Both the position numbers and the translations under genes were made by a program. This document shows, in pieces, positions 42,556-50,417 of a stretch of DNA of 64,000 bases. Location: the NCBI RefSeq assembly GCF_016093545.1, contig NZ_JADKYX010000030.1, positions 27,811 through 91,810 of the forward strand. Direction: 5' to 3'. The notes beneath the pieces are model-generated. The model had not been told where the DNA came from. It made no database searches and saw nothing but the letters and a program-made list of their open reading frames with translations. This DNA comes from Massilia rhizosphaerae. GTDB taxonomy: Bacteria; Pseudomonadota; Gammaproteobacteria; Burkholderiales; Burkholderiaceae_D. Position 1 is the stretch's first letter, and each line of letters starts with the position of its first letter.

Positions 42556-43284
42556 ATGACGCACCTGAATGATCTGCCATTTTCCACGCTGCAGTTCTAC
42601 ACAACGGCACCGTATCCTTGCAGCTATCTCGACGCGCGCCAGGCCCGTTCGCAGGTCGCCACCCCGTCGCACCTGATCAATGCGGACGTGTACTCGGAAC
42701 TCGTGCGCAACGGTTTCCGCCGCAGCGGCATCTTCACGTACCGCCCCTATTGCGACGGCTGCCGGGCCTGCATCCCCGTGCGCGTGGCCGCGGAGCGCTT
42801 CATCCCCAACCGCAGCCAGCGGCGCGCCTGGAAGCGCCACGACGACCTGGCGGCCATGGTGGCCAACCTGTCGTTCTCCGACGAGCACTATGCGCTGTAC
42901 CTGCGCTACCAGACGACGCGCCACGTGGGCGGCGGCATGGACCAGGACAGCCGCGACCAGTACGCGCAATTCCTGCTGCAGAGCCGCGTCAACACGCGCC
43001 TCGTGGAATTCCGCGAGCCGGACGGCACATTGCGCATGGTCTCGATCATCGACGTGCTGTCGGACGGCTTGTCGTCCGTCTACACGTTCTTCGACCCGGA
43101 CGTGCCCGGCGCCTCGTTCGGCACGTACAACGTGATGTGGCAGATCGGCCAGGCGCGCGAGCTCGGCCTGCCCTACGTCTACCTGGGCTACTGGATCGAA
43201 CAGAGCCCCAAGATGGCGTACAAGATCAATTTCAAGCCGCTGGAGGCGCGTATCGACGGCGTATGGGGTGTGCTGGACCGTTAA
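42556..43284 (+). CDS. bpt: Aspartate/glutamate leucyltransferase (Bpt)
   Basis: A 242-residue member of the arginyltransferase/Bpt family. It carries the N-terminal CSYL motif (PYPCSYLDARQARS) and YCDGCRACIPVRV, the cysteine pairs of the family, and YVYLGYWIEQSPKMAYK in the C-terminal GNAT-like half. In bacteria this branch transfers leucine to N-terminal Asp or Glu, unlike eukaryotic Ate1, which transfers arginine. It lies 61 nt after aat, and pyrD follows after 76 nt. Confidence 0.93.
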   Translation: MTHLNDLPFSTLQFYTTAPYPCSYLDARQARSQVATPSHLINADVYSELVRNGFRRSGIFTYRPYCDGCRACIPVRVAAERFIPNRSQRRAWKRHDDLAAMVANLSFSDEHYALYLRYQTTRHVGGGMDQDSRDQYAQFLLQSRVNTRLVEFREPDGTLRMVSIIDVLSDGLSSVYTFFDPDVPGASFGTYNVMWQIGQARELGLPYVYLGYWIEQSPKMAYKINFKPLEARIDGVWGVLDR

Positions 43285-43360
43285 GCGGCTGTATTGATCG
43301 TGATAGTGCGGCGTTTCAGCCATACAAGGTAAAATGGCGCCCAATCCACGATAGCCGATC

Positions 43361-44401
43361 ATGTCCGACAAACTCCTGTACGCCCTCGCCCGCCCCCTGC
43401 TGTTCTCCCTCGATCCCGAAACGGCCCACAACCTGACCCTGCCCGCGCTGCGCCGCGCGGCGGCCCTGGGCCTGACGGGCATCGTCAGGAAACCGAAACC
43501 GGATCCGCGCACGGTCATGGGCATCACGTTCCCGAACCCGGTCGGCCTGGCCGCCGGCCTGGACAAGGACGGCGCGTACATCGACGGCCTGGCCGCCCTC
43601 GGCTTCGGCTCCATCGAGATCGGCACCGTGACCCCGCGCGCCCAGCCGGGCAACCCGCGGCCGCGCATGTTCCGCCTGCCGGCCGCGCGCGGCATCATCA
43701 ACCGCATGGGCTTCAACAACGGCGGCGTCGACGCCTTCGTCGCCAACGTCCAGTCGTCGCGCTTCTACCAGGAACGCCAGGGCGTGCTGGGCCTGAACAT
43801 CGGCAAGAACGCCGACACGCCCATCGAACGTGCCGCCGACGACTACCTGGCCTGCCTGCGCAAGGTGTATCCGTACGCCAGCTACGTCACCGTGAATATT
43901 TCGTCGCCGAATACGAAGAACCTGCGCCAGCTGCAGGACGCCTCCGAACTGGATGCGCTGCTGTCGCAGCTCAAGGAAGAGCAATCGCGCCTGGCCGACA
44001 AGTACGGCCACTATGTGCCGCTGGCGCTGAAGATCGCGCCGGACGTGGACGGCGACCAGATCCGCAACATCGGCGGCGCCCTCGTCCGCCACGGCATCGA
44101 CGGCGTGATCGCCACCAACACCACCTTGAACCGCCGCGACGTGGAAGGCATGCGCCATGCGAACGAACAGGGCGGCCTGTCCGGCGCGCCCGTGTTCGAC
44201 CTGTCGAACATCGTGATCCGCGCGCTCAAGGCGGAAGTGGGCGACACCGTGCCGATCATCGGCGTGGGCGGCATCATGAGCGGCCGCGACGCCAAGGCGA
44301 AGATCGCGGCCGGCGCCCGGCTCGTGCAGCTGTACAGCGGCCTGATCTACCGCGGCCCCGCCCTCGTGCGCGAGTGCGCGGACGCGCTGCGCGAGCGCTG
44401 A
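43361..44401 (+). CDS. pyrD: Dihydroorotate dehydrogenase (quinone), class 2
   Basis: A 346-residue FMN enzyme of the inner-membrane surface that oxidises dihydroorotate to orotate and passes electrons to quinone. An N-terminal amphipathic extension (about residues 1-40) marks class 2. Signatures are NPVGLAAGLDKDG, GFNNGGVD, VNISSPNTKNLR with the catalytic serine and the FMN-site IGVGGIMSGRDAK. The length is normal. It is last in the nudix-aat-bpt-pyrD series and converges on cysA. Confidence 0.96.
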   Translation: MSDKLLYALARPLLFSLDPETAHNLTLPALRRAAALGLTGIVRKPKPDPRTVMGITFPNPVGLAAGLDKDGAYIDGLAALGFGSIEIGTVTPRAQPGNPRPRMFRLPAARGIINRMGFNNGGVDAFVANVQSSRFYQERQGVLGLNIGKNADTPIERAADDYLACLRKVYPYASYVTVNISSPNTKNLRQLQDASELDALLSQLKEEQSRLADKYGHYVPLALKIAPDVDGDQIRNIGGALVRHGIDGVIATNTTLNRRDVEGMRHANEQGGLSGAPVFDLSNIVIRALKAEVGDTVPIIGVGGIMSGRDAKAKIAAGARLVQLYSGLIYRGPALVRECADALRER

Positions 44402-44444
44402 TCCCTGTCATGCGCCGCTGCGCGCGGGCGCGGCTAGCGGAAAT

Positions 44445-45518
44445 TCAAATGCCTTCGCCCTGGTCGACGAACACGTGCATGCGCCTGGGCTTCACCAGCA
44501 GCGTGTCGCCGTCGCGCAAGCCCAGCTCGCGATAGCGCTCGTTCGGAATCACGGCCTCGATCATCTGGGCGTTGTCGGCGCGCTCCAGGTCCAGCTGGGC
44601 CAGCGGGCCGATCGCGTGCGCGCGGCGCAGCTTCACGGCGACGCCCTCGCCGCCCGCAACGTAGCGTTCGACGTCGAGGTCGTGCGGGCGGACGTAGGCG
44701 ATGCCTGCGCCGTTCTTGACGTCCGCGTACTGCGGCGCGTGGAACGTCGCGTCGCCACTGGCCAGCACGCCTTCGTGCACGCGGCCGTGGAACAGGTTGA
44801 CGTTGCCCAGGAAGCCGTAGACGAACGGCGACGCGGGATGGTTGTAGACGTCGGCCGGCGTGCCGAGCTGCTCCACGTGCCCCTGGTTCATCAGGACGAC
44901 CTGGTCCGCCACCTCGAGCGCCTCTTCCTGGTCGTGGGTGACGAAGATCGACGTCACGTGCAGCTCGTCGTGCAGCTGGCGCAGCCAGCGCCGCAGTTCC
45001 TTGCGCACCTTGGCGTCGAGCGCGCCGAACGGTTCGTCCAGCAGCAGCACGCGCGGCTCCACCGCGAGGGCGCGCGCGAGGGCGATGCGCTGGCGCTGGC
45101 CGCCCGAGAGCTGCGGCGGATAACGGTCGGCGATCCAGTCCAGCTGCACCAGCTCCAGCAGCTTCTTGACCTTGTCGCGGATCTGCGCTTCGGACGGACG
45201 TTCGCGCCGCGGCTTCACGCGCAGGCCGAAGGCGACGTTCTCGAACACGGTCATGTGCTTGAACAACGCGTAGTGCTGGAACACGAAGCCGACCTGGCGC
45301 TCGCGCACGTGACGGTCGGATGCGTCCTCGCCGTCGAGCAGCACGCGGCCCGCATCCGGGAACTCGAGGCCGGCGATGATGCGCAACAGGGTCGTCTTGC
45401 CGCAACCGGACGGGCCCAGCAGCGCCGTCAGCTCGCCGTCGGCAAACTTCAGCGACACGTCGTCCAGGGCCGTGAACGGGCCGAACTGCTTGCGGATATT
45501 GTGGACTTCGATCGTCAT
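44445..45518 (-). CDS. cysA: Sulfate/thiosulfate ABC transporter ATP-binding protein CysA
   Basis: A 357-residue ATPase. Walker A is GPSGCGKTTLL, the signature is LSGGQRQRIALARAL and Walker B is LLLDEPFGALD. The C-terminal ~120 residues form a TOBE-type regulatory domain, as in CysA, with conserved YVRPHDLDVERY. It energises sulfate and thiosulfate uptake through CysT and CysW. The ATG at 45518 lies 2 nt after the cysW stop; longer frames would overlap cysW. It is the last gene of the cysTWA operon. Confidence 0.94.
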   Translation of the reverse strand: MTIEVHNIRKQFGPFTALDDVSLKFADGELTALLGPSGCGKTTLLRIIAGLEFPDAGRVLLDGEDASDRHVRERQVGFVFQHYALFKHMTVFENVAFGLRVKPRRERPSEAQIRDKVKKLLELVQLDWIADRYPPQLSGGQRQRIALARALAVEPRVLLLDEPFGALDAKVRKELRRWLRQLHDELHVTSIFVTHDQEEALEVADQVVLMNQGHVEQLGTPADVYNHPASPFVYGFLGNVNLFHGRVHEGVLASGDATFHAPQYADVKNGAGIAYVRPHDLDVERYVAGGEGVAVKLRRAHAIGPLAQLDLERADNAQMIEAVIPNERYRELGLRDGDTLLVKPRRMHVFVDQGEGI

Positions 45519-45520
45519 GT

Positions 45521-46408
45521 TCAATGCTCCGTGGTGCGGCCTTGCACGCTGGCCTTGTGGGCCCGGTGCATGCGCCATTCGATAAAGGTTTTCACGGCCA
45601 GCGTCACGAGGGCCAGCAAGGCCAGCAGAGACGCGATCGCGAACGCGGCCGTGAAGTCGTATTCGTTGTAGAGAATCTCGACCTGCAGCGGCATCGTGTT
45701 GGTCTCGCCGCGGATGTGGCCGGAGACGACGGACACGGCGCCGAACTCGCCCATCGCGCGGGCGTTACACAGGATCACGCCGTACAGCAGGCCCCATTTG
45801 ATGTTCGGGAGCGTGACCTTGAAGAAGGTCTTCCAGCCGGACGCGCCCAGCACGAGGGCCGCCTCTTCCTCTTCGCTGCCCTGCGCCTGCATCAGTGGGA
45901 TCAGTTCGCGCGCGACGAACGGGAACGTGACGAAGACGGTCGCCAGCACGATGCCCGGCACGGCGAACAGGATCTTGATGTCGTGGTCCGTCAGCCAGGG
46001 GCCGAACCAGCCCTGCGCACCGAACAGCAGCACGTAGACGAGGCCCGCGATCACGGGCGAGACCGAGAACGGCAGGTCGATCAGCGTCAGGAGGACGCTC
46101 TTGCCGGCGAAGTCGAACTTGGCGATGGCCCACGCGGCGGCCACCCCGAACACGAGGTTCAGCGGCACGGCGATGCCGGCGGCGATGAACGTCAGCTTGA
46201 TGGCGGACAGCGCGTCCGGATCGAGCACGGATTCGCGGTACGTGTCCCAGCCCTTCGTGAGCGCTTCCGTGAACACCGCCACGAGCGGCACGAACAGGAA
46301 CAGCGTGAGGAACAGCAGGGCCACCGCGATCAGCGCGTAGCGCACCCAGCCCGGCTCCAGCGTGTTCGTGGCCCTGGCTTGCGATCGATCGTCGAGGACG
46401 GCACTCAT
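45521..46408 (-). CDS. cysW: Sulfate ABC transporter permease CysW
   Basis: A 295-residue inner-membrane permease with about six helices. It has the EAA-type cytoplasmic loop (EEEEAALVLGASGWKTFFKV) that contacts CysA, and CysW-typical NARAMGEFGAVSVVSGHIRG. It pairs with CysT to form the sulfate channel. It starts 1 nt after the cysT stop and ends 2 nt before cysA. Confidence 0.94.
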   Translation of the reverse strand: MSAVLDDRSQARATNTLEPGWVRYALIAVALLFLTLFLFVPLVAVFTEALTKGWDTYRESVLDPDALSAIKLTFIAAGIAVPLNLVFGVAAAWAIAKFDFAGKSVLLTLIDLPFSVSPVIAGLVYVLLFGAQGWFGPWLTDHDIKILFAVPGIVLATVFVTFPFVARELIPLMQAQGSEEEEAALVLGASGWKTFFKVTLPNIKWGLLYGVILCNARAMGEFGAVSVVSGHIRGETNTMPLQVEILYNEYDFTAAFAIASLLALLALVTLAVKTFIEWRMHRAHKASVQGRTTEH

Positions 46409-46409
46409 G

Positions 46410-47252
46410 TCACTTCCCCGCGCGCTTGCGCGCCCAGGCCTGCAGCAGGTTGATGGTCAGCAGGAGGGAGAACGACACCAGCAGCATCACGACGGCGATG
46501 GCCGTGGCACCCGTGTAGTCGTACTGCTCCAGCTTGGTGATGATGAACAGCGGCGTGATCTCGGACACCATCGGCATATTGCCGGCGATGAAGATCACCG
46601 AGCCGTATTCGCCGGTCGCGCGCGCGAACGCGAGCGCGAAGCCCGTCAGCAACGCGGGCACGATGCTGGGCAGGATCACGCGGATGAAGGTCTGCCACGG
46701 GCTGGCGCCCAGGCTGGCGGCGGCTTCTTCCAGTTCGCGCTCCGCGTCTTCCAGCACCGGCTGGACCGTGCGCACGACGAACGGCAGGCCGATGAAGGTC
46801 AGCGCGATGACGACGCCCAGCGGCGTGAACGCGACCTTGATGCCCGCCCGTTCCAGGTATTGCCCGATCCAGCCGTTGGACGAGTACAGCGCCGTCAAGG
46901 TGATGCCGGCGACCGCGGTCGGCAGGGCGAACGGCAGGTCGACCAGGGCGTCGACGAAGCGCTTGCCCGGGAACTGGTAACGCACGAGCACCCACGCCAC
47001 GATGCCGCCGAACACGACGTTGATGGCGGCGCCGAGCAGCGACGCGCCGAAGCTCAGCCGGTACGACGCCATCACCCGGTCGGACGTGACGGCGCCGACG
47101 AACGCGTCCCAGCTCATCGTGAACGTCTTGAGGAAGATGGCCGACAGCGGAATCAGCACCAGCAGCGCCAGATAGAAAATCGTGAACCCGAGCGAGAGCC
47201 CGAAGCCGGGGATCACCCGGTTGGCGCTGCTGCGCGATCGTGGAATGGTCAT
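46410..47252 (-). CDS. cysT: Sulfate ABC transporter permease CysT
   Basis: A 280-residue inner-membrane permease, also called CysU. It starts with a short basic tail and a first helix at LSLGFTIFYLALLVLIPLSA; the ATPase-contact loop is ELEEAAASLGASPWQTFIRV, followed by FARATGEYGSVIFIAGNMP. It is first in the cysTWA operon. The periplasmic sulfate-binding protein gene (sbp or cysP) is not adjacent. A 30-nt motif 59 nt upstream recurs before the TauE/SafE gene. Confidence 0.94.
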   Translation of the reverse strand: MTIPRSRSSANRVIPGFGLSLGFTIFYLALLVLIPLSAIFLKTFTMSWDAFVGAVTSDRVMASYRLSFGASLLGAAINVVFGGIVAWVLVRYQFPGKRFVDALVDLPFALPTAVAGITLTALYSSNGWIGQYLERAGIKVAFTPLGVVIALTFIGLPFVVRTVQPVLEDAERELEEAAASLGASPWQTFIRVILPSIVPALLTGFALAFARATGEYGSVIFIAGNMPMVSEITPLFIITKLEQYDYTGATAIAVVMLLVSFSLLLTINLLQAWARKRAGK

Positions 47253-47310
47253 CGTACGCCTTATTACGTTTTCTTCTAACGAAACTAGATAATCTCACGA
47301 AAACCGCATA

Positions 47311-47340
47311 TCACAAACGAAGCATTCCTCATTTGCATAG
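47311..47340 (-). promoter_or_regulatory. Upstream motif of cysTWA, shared with the TauE/SafE promoter
   Basis: The 30 nt from 47311 to 47340 match 48251-48280 at 21 positions, including TTCCTCATTTGC against TTCCTTATTTGC. It ends 59 nt before the cysT start. Because both downstream genes handle sulfur oxyanions, a CysB-type activator site is the natural inference; the motif was not compared with a database. Confidence 0.45.
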
Positions 47341-47372
47341 AAGATTCCCATCTTAGCGGCCCCAAAAGCAGG

Positions 47373-47394
47373 AAAGGCGCCTCGCGGCGCCTTT
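47373..47394 (-). terminator. Terminator downstream of the TauE/SafE gene
   Basis: AAAGGCGCC (47373-47381) pairs perfectly with GGCGCCTTT (47386-47394), with a 4-nt loop. It lies 38 nt after the exporter stop and just before the cysT upstream motif. The T-tract is short (three), so strength is uncertain. Confidence 0.6.
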
Positions 47395-47431
47395 CGCTCG
47401 GTCCGGCCGGTTCGGCCCGGCTCGGTTCGAC

Positions 47432-48205
47432 TCAGTGGAGCAGCTTGACCGCCACGCCCGCCAGCGTCATCGCCAGCAAGCCCCGCAGCACTCGTTCCGG
47501 CACGGCCCGGGCGGCCCAGGCGCCCAGCGTGATCCCGGGCAGCGACCCGACCAGCAAGGTCAGCAGCAGGGTCCAGTCGATCGACCCCAGCCACCAGTGG
47601 CCGACCGCGGCGATGGCGGTCAGCGGCACGGCGTAGGCGATGTCGGTGCCCGCCACCTCGGCCGGCGTCAGGCGCGGATACAGCATAACGAGCAAGGTCG
47701 CCCCGATGGCGCCCGCGCCGATCGAGGAGATCGTCACGAGCGTGCCCAGCAGCGCTCCGGACGCGACCGTGGCGGCGAACAGGCTGCGGCCGTGCAACTG
47801 GTGCGACGGGCTGGCGTTGACCCAGGCGAGCATCTTGCCGCGGAACAGGATGGCGACGACGGTCAGCAGCACGGACACGGCGATCGTATAGCGGATCACC
47901 TTGCCGATCGCGGCATTCAGCGGACCGAAGTACTGCAGCGCCAGGGTGGCGACGAGCGCGGCCGGCAGCGCGCCGAGGCACAATCGGCCGACGATGTCCC
48001 AGTGCACGGTGCCGCGCGAACGGTGGGTGATCGTGCCCGCACTCTTCGTAATCGAGGCGAAGGCAAGGTCGGTGCCGACGGCGACGGACGGCGTCACGCC
48101 GAACATCAGCGTCAACAGCGGCGTCATCAATGAACCACCGCCGACCCCGGTCAGGCCGACCAGCAAGCCAACTGCGAATCCCGACAAAATGTATTGAATG
48201 GACAT
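47432..48205 (-). CDS. TauE/SafE family sulfite exporter-like protein
   Basis: A 257-residue inner-membrane protein with about eight helices and the two-repeat TauE/SafE fold. Signatures are GLLVGLTGVGGGSLMTPLL at the start of the first repeat and LVTISSIGAGAIGATLLVMLYP opening the second. Family members export sulfite, sulfoacetate or related anions. It lies upstream of cysTWA on the same strand and carries the same upstream motif, so co-regulation with sulfate uptake is likely. A weak terminator separates the two. Confidence 0.88.
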   Translation of the reverse strand: MSIQYILSGFAVGLLVGLTGVGGGSLMTPLLTLMFGVTPSVAVGTDLAFASITKSAGTITHRSRGTVHWDIVGRLCLGALPAALVATLALQYFGPLNAAIGKVIRYTIAVSVLLTVVAILFRGKMLAWVNASPSHQLHGRSLFAATVASGALLGTLVTISSIGAGAIGATLLVMLYPRLTPAEVAGTDIAYAVPLTAIAAVGHWWLGSIDWTLLLTLLVGSLPGITLGAWAARAVPERVLRGLLAMTLAGVAVKLLH

Positions 48206-48250
48206 GCTTTACCCCCAGGTTGGACCCAAGGGTAATGGTCCTCAGCCGTA

Positions 48251-48280
48251 AAACAAACAACACGTTCCTTATTTGCTTAT
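48251..48280 (-). promoter_or_regulatory. Upstream motif of the TauE/SafE gene, shared with cysTWA
   Basis: This 30-nt segment aligns without gaps to 47311-47340 (21 identities). It lies 46 nt before the start codon, close to the position of the other copy (59 nt). Minus-strand core is GCAAATAAGGAA. Confidence 0.45.
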
Positions 48281-48314
48281 GCGGACTGTAATATCTGGCA
48301 ATAACGATAGGTTT

Positions 48315-48379
48315 GGTGGGCACGGGGTGCCCACCCTACCGTGTGCAGGTTGGTAGGGTGGGCGGCCCCCCGCCCACCA
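48315..48379. repeat. Pair of REP-like elements in opposite orientation
   Basis: TGGTGGGCACGGGGTGCCCACCCTAC (48315-48340, minus orientation) and GTAGGGTGGGCGGCCCCCCGCCCACCA (48353-48379, plus) face away from each other across a 12-nt spacer. Each is a hairpin with the GTAGGGTGG head of the other REPs but a different stem. The arrangement resembles paired REP (BIME) units. The right copy lies 19 nt after the peroxiredoxin stop. Confidence 0.75.
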
Positions 48380-48398
48380 TGCATGCCGCATGCGGCGC

Positions 48399-49037
48399 TT
48401 ATTTGTTCGGCTGCGGGGTCAAACGGAGATACGGCTTCGGCGCCGTGAACCCTTTCGGATATTTCTGCTTGAGCTGCTCCGGATCCTGAATGTTCAGCGG
48501 AATGATCACGTCGTCGCCATCCTTCCAGTTGCCCGGCGTCGCCACCGTGTAGCCGTCGGTGAGCTGGAGCGCGTCGATCACGCGCAGCACCTCGTCGAAG
48601 TTGCGGCCGGTGCTCATCGGATAGGTGATCATCAGGCGGATCTTCTTGGCCGGATCGATCACGAACAGGGAGCGCACGGTCGCCGTGGCCGACTGGTTCG
48701 GGTGGATCATGTCGTACAGCGTCGAGACCGATTTGTCGGCGTCGGCGATGATCGGGAAGCCGACCACGGTCTGCTGGGTTTCCTCGATATCCTTGATCCA
48801 TGCCTTGTGTTGCTCGGCCGGGTCGACGGACAGCGCGATCGCCTTGACGTTGCGCTTGTCGAATTCCGGTTTCAGTTTCGCGGTGAGGCCCAGCTCCGTC
48901 GTGCACACCGGCGTGAAGTCGGCGGGGTGCGAGAACAGCACGACCCACGAATCGCCCGCCCACTCGTGGAAGCGGATGCGGCCGATGGTGGAATCCTGCT
49001 CGAAGTCCGGCGCCGTGTCGCCCAGGCGTAAAGTCAT
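48399..49037 (-). CDS. 1-Cys peroxiredoxin (Prx6 family)
   Basis: A 212-residue thiol peroxidase that reduces hydrogen peroxide and alkyl hydroperoxides. The peroxidatic cysteine is Cys45 in HPADFTPVCTTE; no second cysteine is present, fitting the 1-Cys Prx6 branch, as does the long C-terminal domain (KPYLRLTPQP). The start at 49037 gives 6 nt between GGAG and ATG; the ATG one codon earlier would leave only 3. It is not clearly in an operon; dgkA lies 49 nt upstream on the same strand. Confidence 0.93.
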   Translation of the reverse strand: MTLRLGDTAPDFEQDSTIGRIRFHEWAGDSWVVLFSHPADFTPVCTTELGLTAKLKPEFDKRNVKAIALSVDPAEQHKAWIKDIEETQQTVVGFPIIADADKSVSTLYDMIHPNQSATATVRSLFVIDPAKKIRLMITYPMSTGRNFDEVLRVIDALQLTDGYTVATPGNWKDGDDVIIPLNIQDPEQLKQKYPKGFTAPKPYLRLTPQPNK

Positions 49038-49086
49038 CATGATCTCCTTTGGTGGATGCGCGGGCCGCCGCGGCTGTCGCGGCGGG

Positions 49087-49473
49087 TCAGAAAAAACGGT
49101 TGTACAGCACGACGGCCCAGGTGGCGGCCGCCATCGCGATCGCCAGCGCCACCGCCGCGCTGCCCAGGTCCTTCGCCGCCTTGGACAGCGGATGGCGTTC
49201 CAGCGACACGCGGTCGACGACGGCTTCGATGGCCGCATTGATCAATTCCACGAGCAGCACGAGTCCCAGCACGGCGATCAGCGCCAGTTTCTGGAATGCC
49301 GAAATCTTCAGCAACAGCGCGACGACGGCCGCCGGCACGGCCACCATCACCTCCTGGCGGAACGCGTGTTCGTGCCGCCACGCCGTGCGGAAACCCTCGA
49401 TCGAATAGCGGAAGGCGCCCGCGATGCGGCCCAGGCCGCCTTTACTCTTGAACTCGCTGCTCGGTTGATCCAT
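49087..49473 (-). CDS. dgkA: Diacylglycerol kinase
   Basis: A 128-residue inner-membrane enzyme with three helices that phosphorylates diacylglycerol (or undecaprenol in some species) for lipid recycling. The conserved blocks are EHAFRQEV, with the catalytic Glu, and ELINAAIEAVVDRVSLERHPLSKAAKDLGSAAV, with the metal-binding Glu and the KDxGSAAV motif. The length is typical. It diverges from the iclR-type gene. Confidence 0.93.
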   Translation of the reverse strand: MDQPSSEFKSKGGLGRIAGAFRYSIEGFRTAWRHEHAFRQEVMVAVPAAVVALLLKISAFQKLALIAVLGLVLLVELINAAIEAVVDRVSLERHPLSKAAKDLGSAAVALAIAMAAATWAVVLYNRFF

Positions 49474-49571
49474 GTTGTTTCGACAAGCTGTACAGAAACG
49501 CCATTATGCCCACACAGCTCTACCCGCACGCAACACCAAACTGACAGGATTGCCCATTCTTTTCGCATTGT

Positions 49572-49594
49572 GGTATAAAGTAGAGAAATATACC
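49572..49594. promoter_or_regulatory. Inverted repeat in the iclR/dgkA intergenic region
   Basis: GGTATA (49572-49577) and TATACC (49589-49594) form a perfect 6-bp inverted repeat with an 11-nt AT-rich spacer, ending 19 nt before the regulator start. It could be the operator for autoregulation or for the divergent dgkA. Confidence 0.4.
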
Positions 49595-49613
49595 GCACCG
49601 CACCAACCACATC

Positions 49614-50399
49614 ATGAAAATGGAAACTCCAGAACCGGCCAAGACTTCCATCCAGGTGATCGAGCGCATGGTGGCGCTGCTCGACGTACTGGCCGGTCAC
49701 CCCGATCCCGTCAGCCTGAAAGAGTTGTCGAAGATCTCGGGCCTGCACCCGTCGACGGCGCACCGCATCCTGAACGACATGGTCGTGACGCGTTTCGTCG
49801 ACCGCGTGGAACCGGGCACCTACCGCCTCGGCATGCGCCTGCTCGAACTGGGCAACGTCGTCAAGAGCCGGCTGTCCGTGCGCGAAGCCGCCGTCGACCT
49901 GATGCGCGCGCTGCACAACAAGACCAAGCAGACCGTCAACCTGTCGGTCCGCCAGGGCGACGAGATCGTCTACATCGACCGCGCCTTCTCCGAACGCTCC
50001 GGCATGCAGGTCGTGCGCGCGATCGGCGGCCGCGGCCCGCTGCACCTGACGTCGACCGGCAAGCTGTTCCTGTCCGTCGACGAGCCGAAAGCGATCCGCG
50101 CGTATGCCACGCGCACGGGCCTCGCCGGCCACAACAAGAATTCGATCACGGACCTGACGCGCCTGGAGCGCGAATTGTCGCTCGTGCGCGCACGCGGCTA
50201 TGCGCGCGACAACGAGGAGCTGGAACTGGGCGTGCGCTGCATGGCGGCCGGCATCCACGACGACAGCGGCAAGCTGGTCGCCGGCCTGTCGATCTCGGCG
50301 CCCGCAGACCGCCTGCAGGACGATTGGCTGGAAGACCTGGTGACCACGGCGGCGCAGATTTCCGCCACGCTGGGCCACCGCGTCGGCGGGCCGAGCTGA
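49614..50399 (+). CDS. IclR family transcriptional regulator
   Basis: A 261-residue repressor/activator. The N-terminal winged helix-turn-helix (about residues 10-70) has SLKELSKISGLHPSTAHRIL; the C-terminal IclR effector domain includes RQGDEIVYIDR, HLTSTGKLFLS, ARGYARDNEELELGVRCMAAGI and SISAP. The effector is unknown and no catabolic gene is adjacent. The inverted repeat just upstream is a candidate binding site. Confidence 0.9.
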   Translation: MKMETPEPAKTSIQVIERMVALLDVLAGHPDPVSLKELSKISGLHPSTAHRILNDMVVTRFVDRVEPGTYRLGMRLLELGNVVKSRLSVREAAVDLMRALHNKTKQTVNLSVRQGDEIVYIDRAFSERSGMQVVRAIGGRGPLHLTSTGKLFLSVDEPKAIRAYATRTGLAGHNKNSITDLTRLERELSLVRARGYARDNEELELGVRCMAAGIHDDSGKLVAGLSISAPADRLQDDWLEDLVTTAAQISATLGHRVGGPS

Positions 50400-50417
50400 A
50401 GCGCCGCCCCGGCCCGC

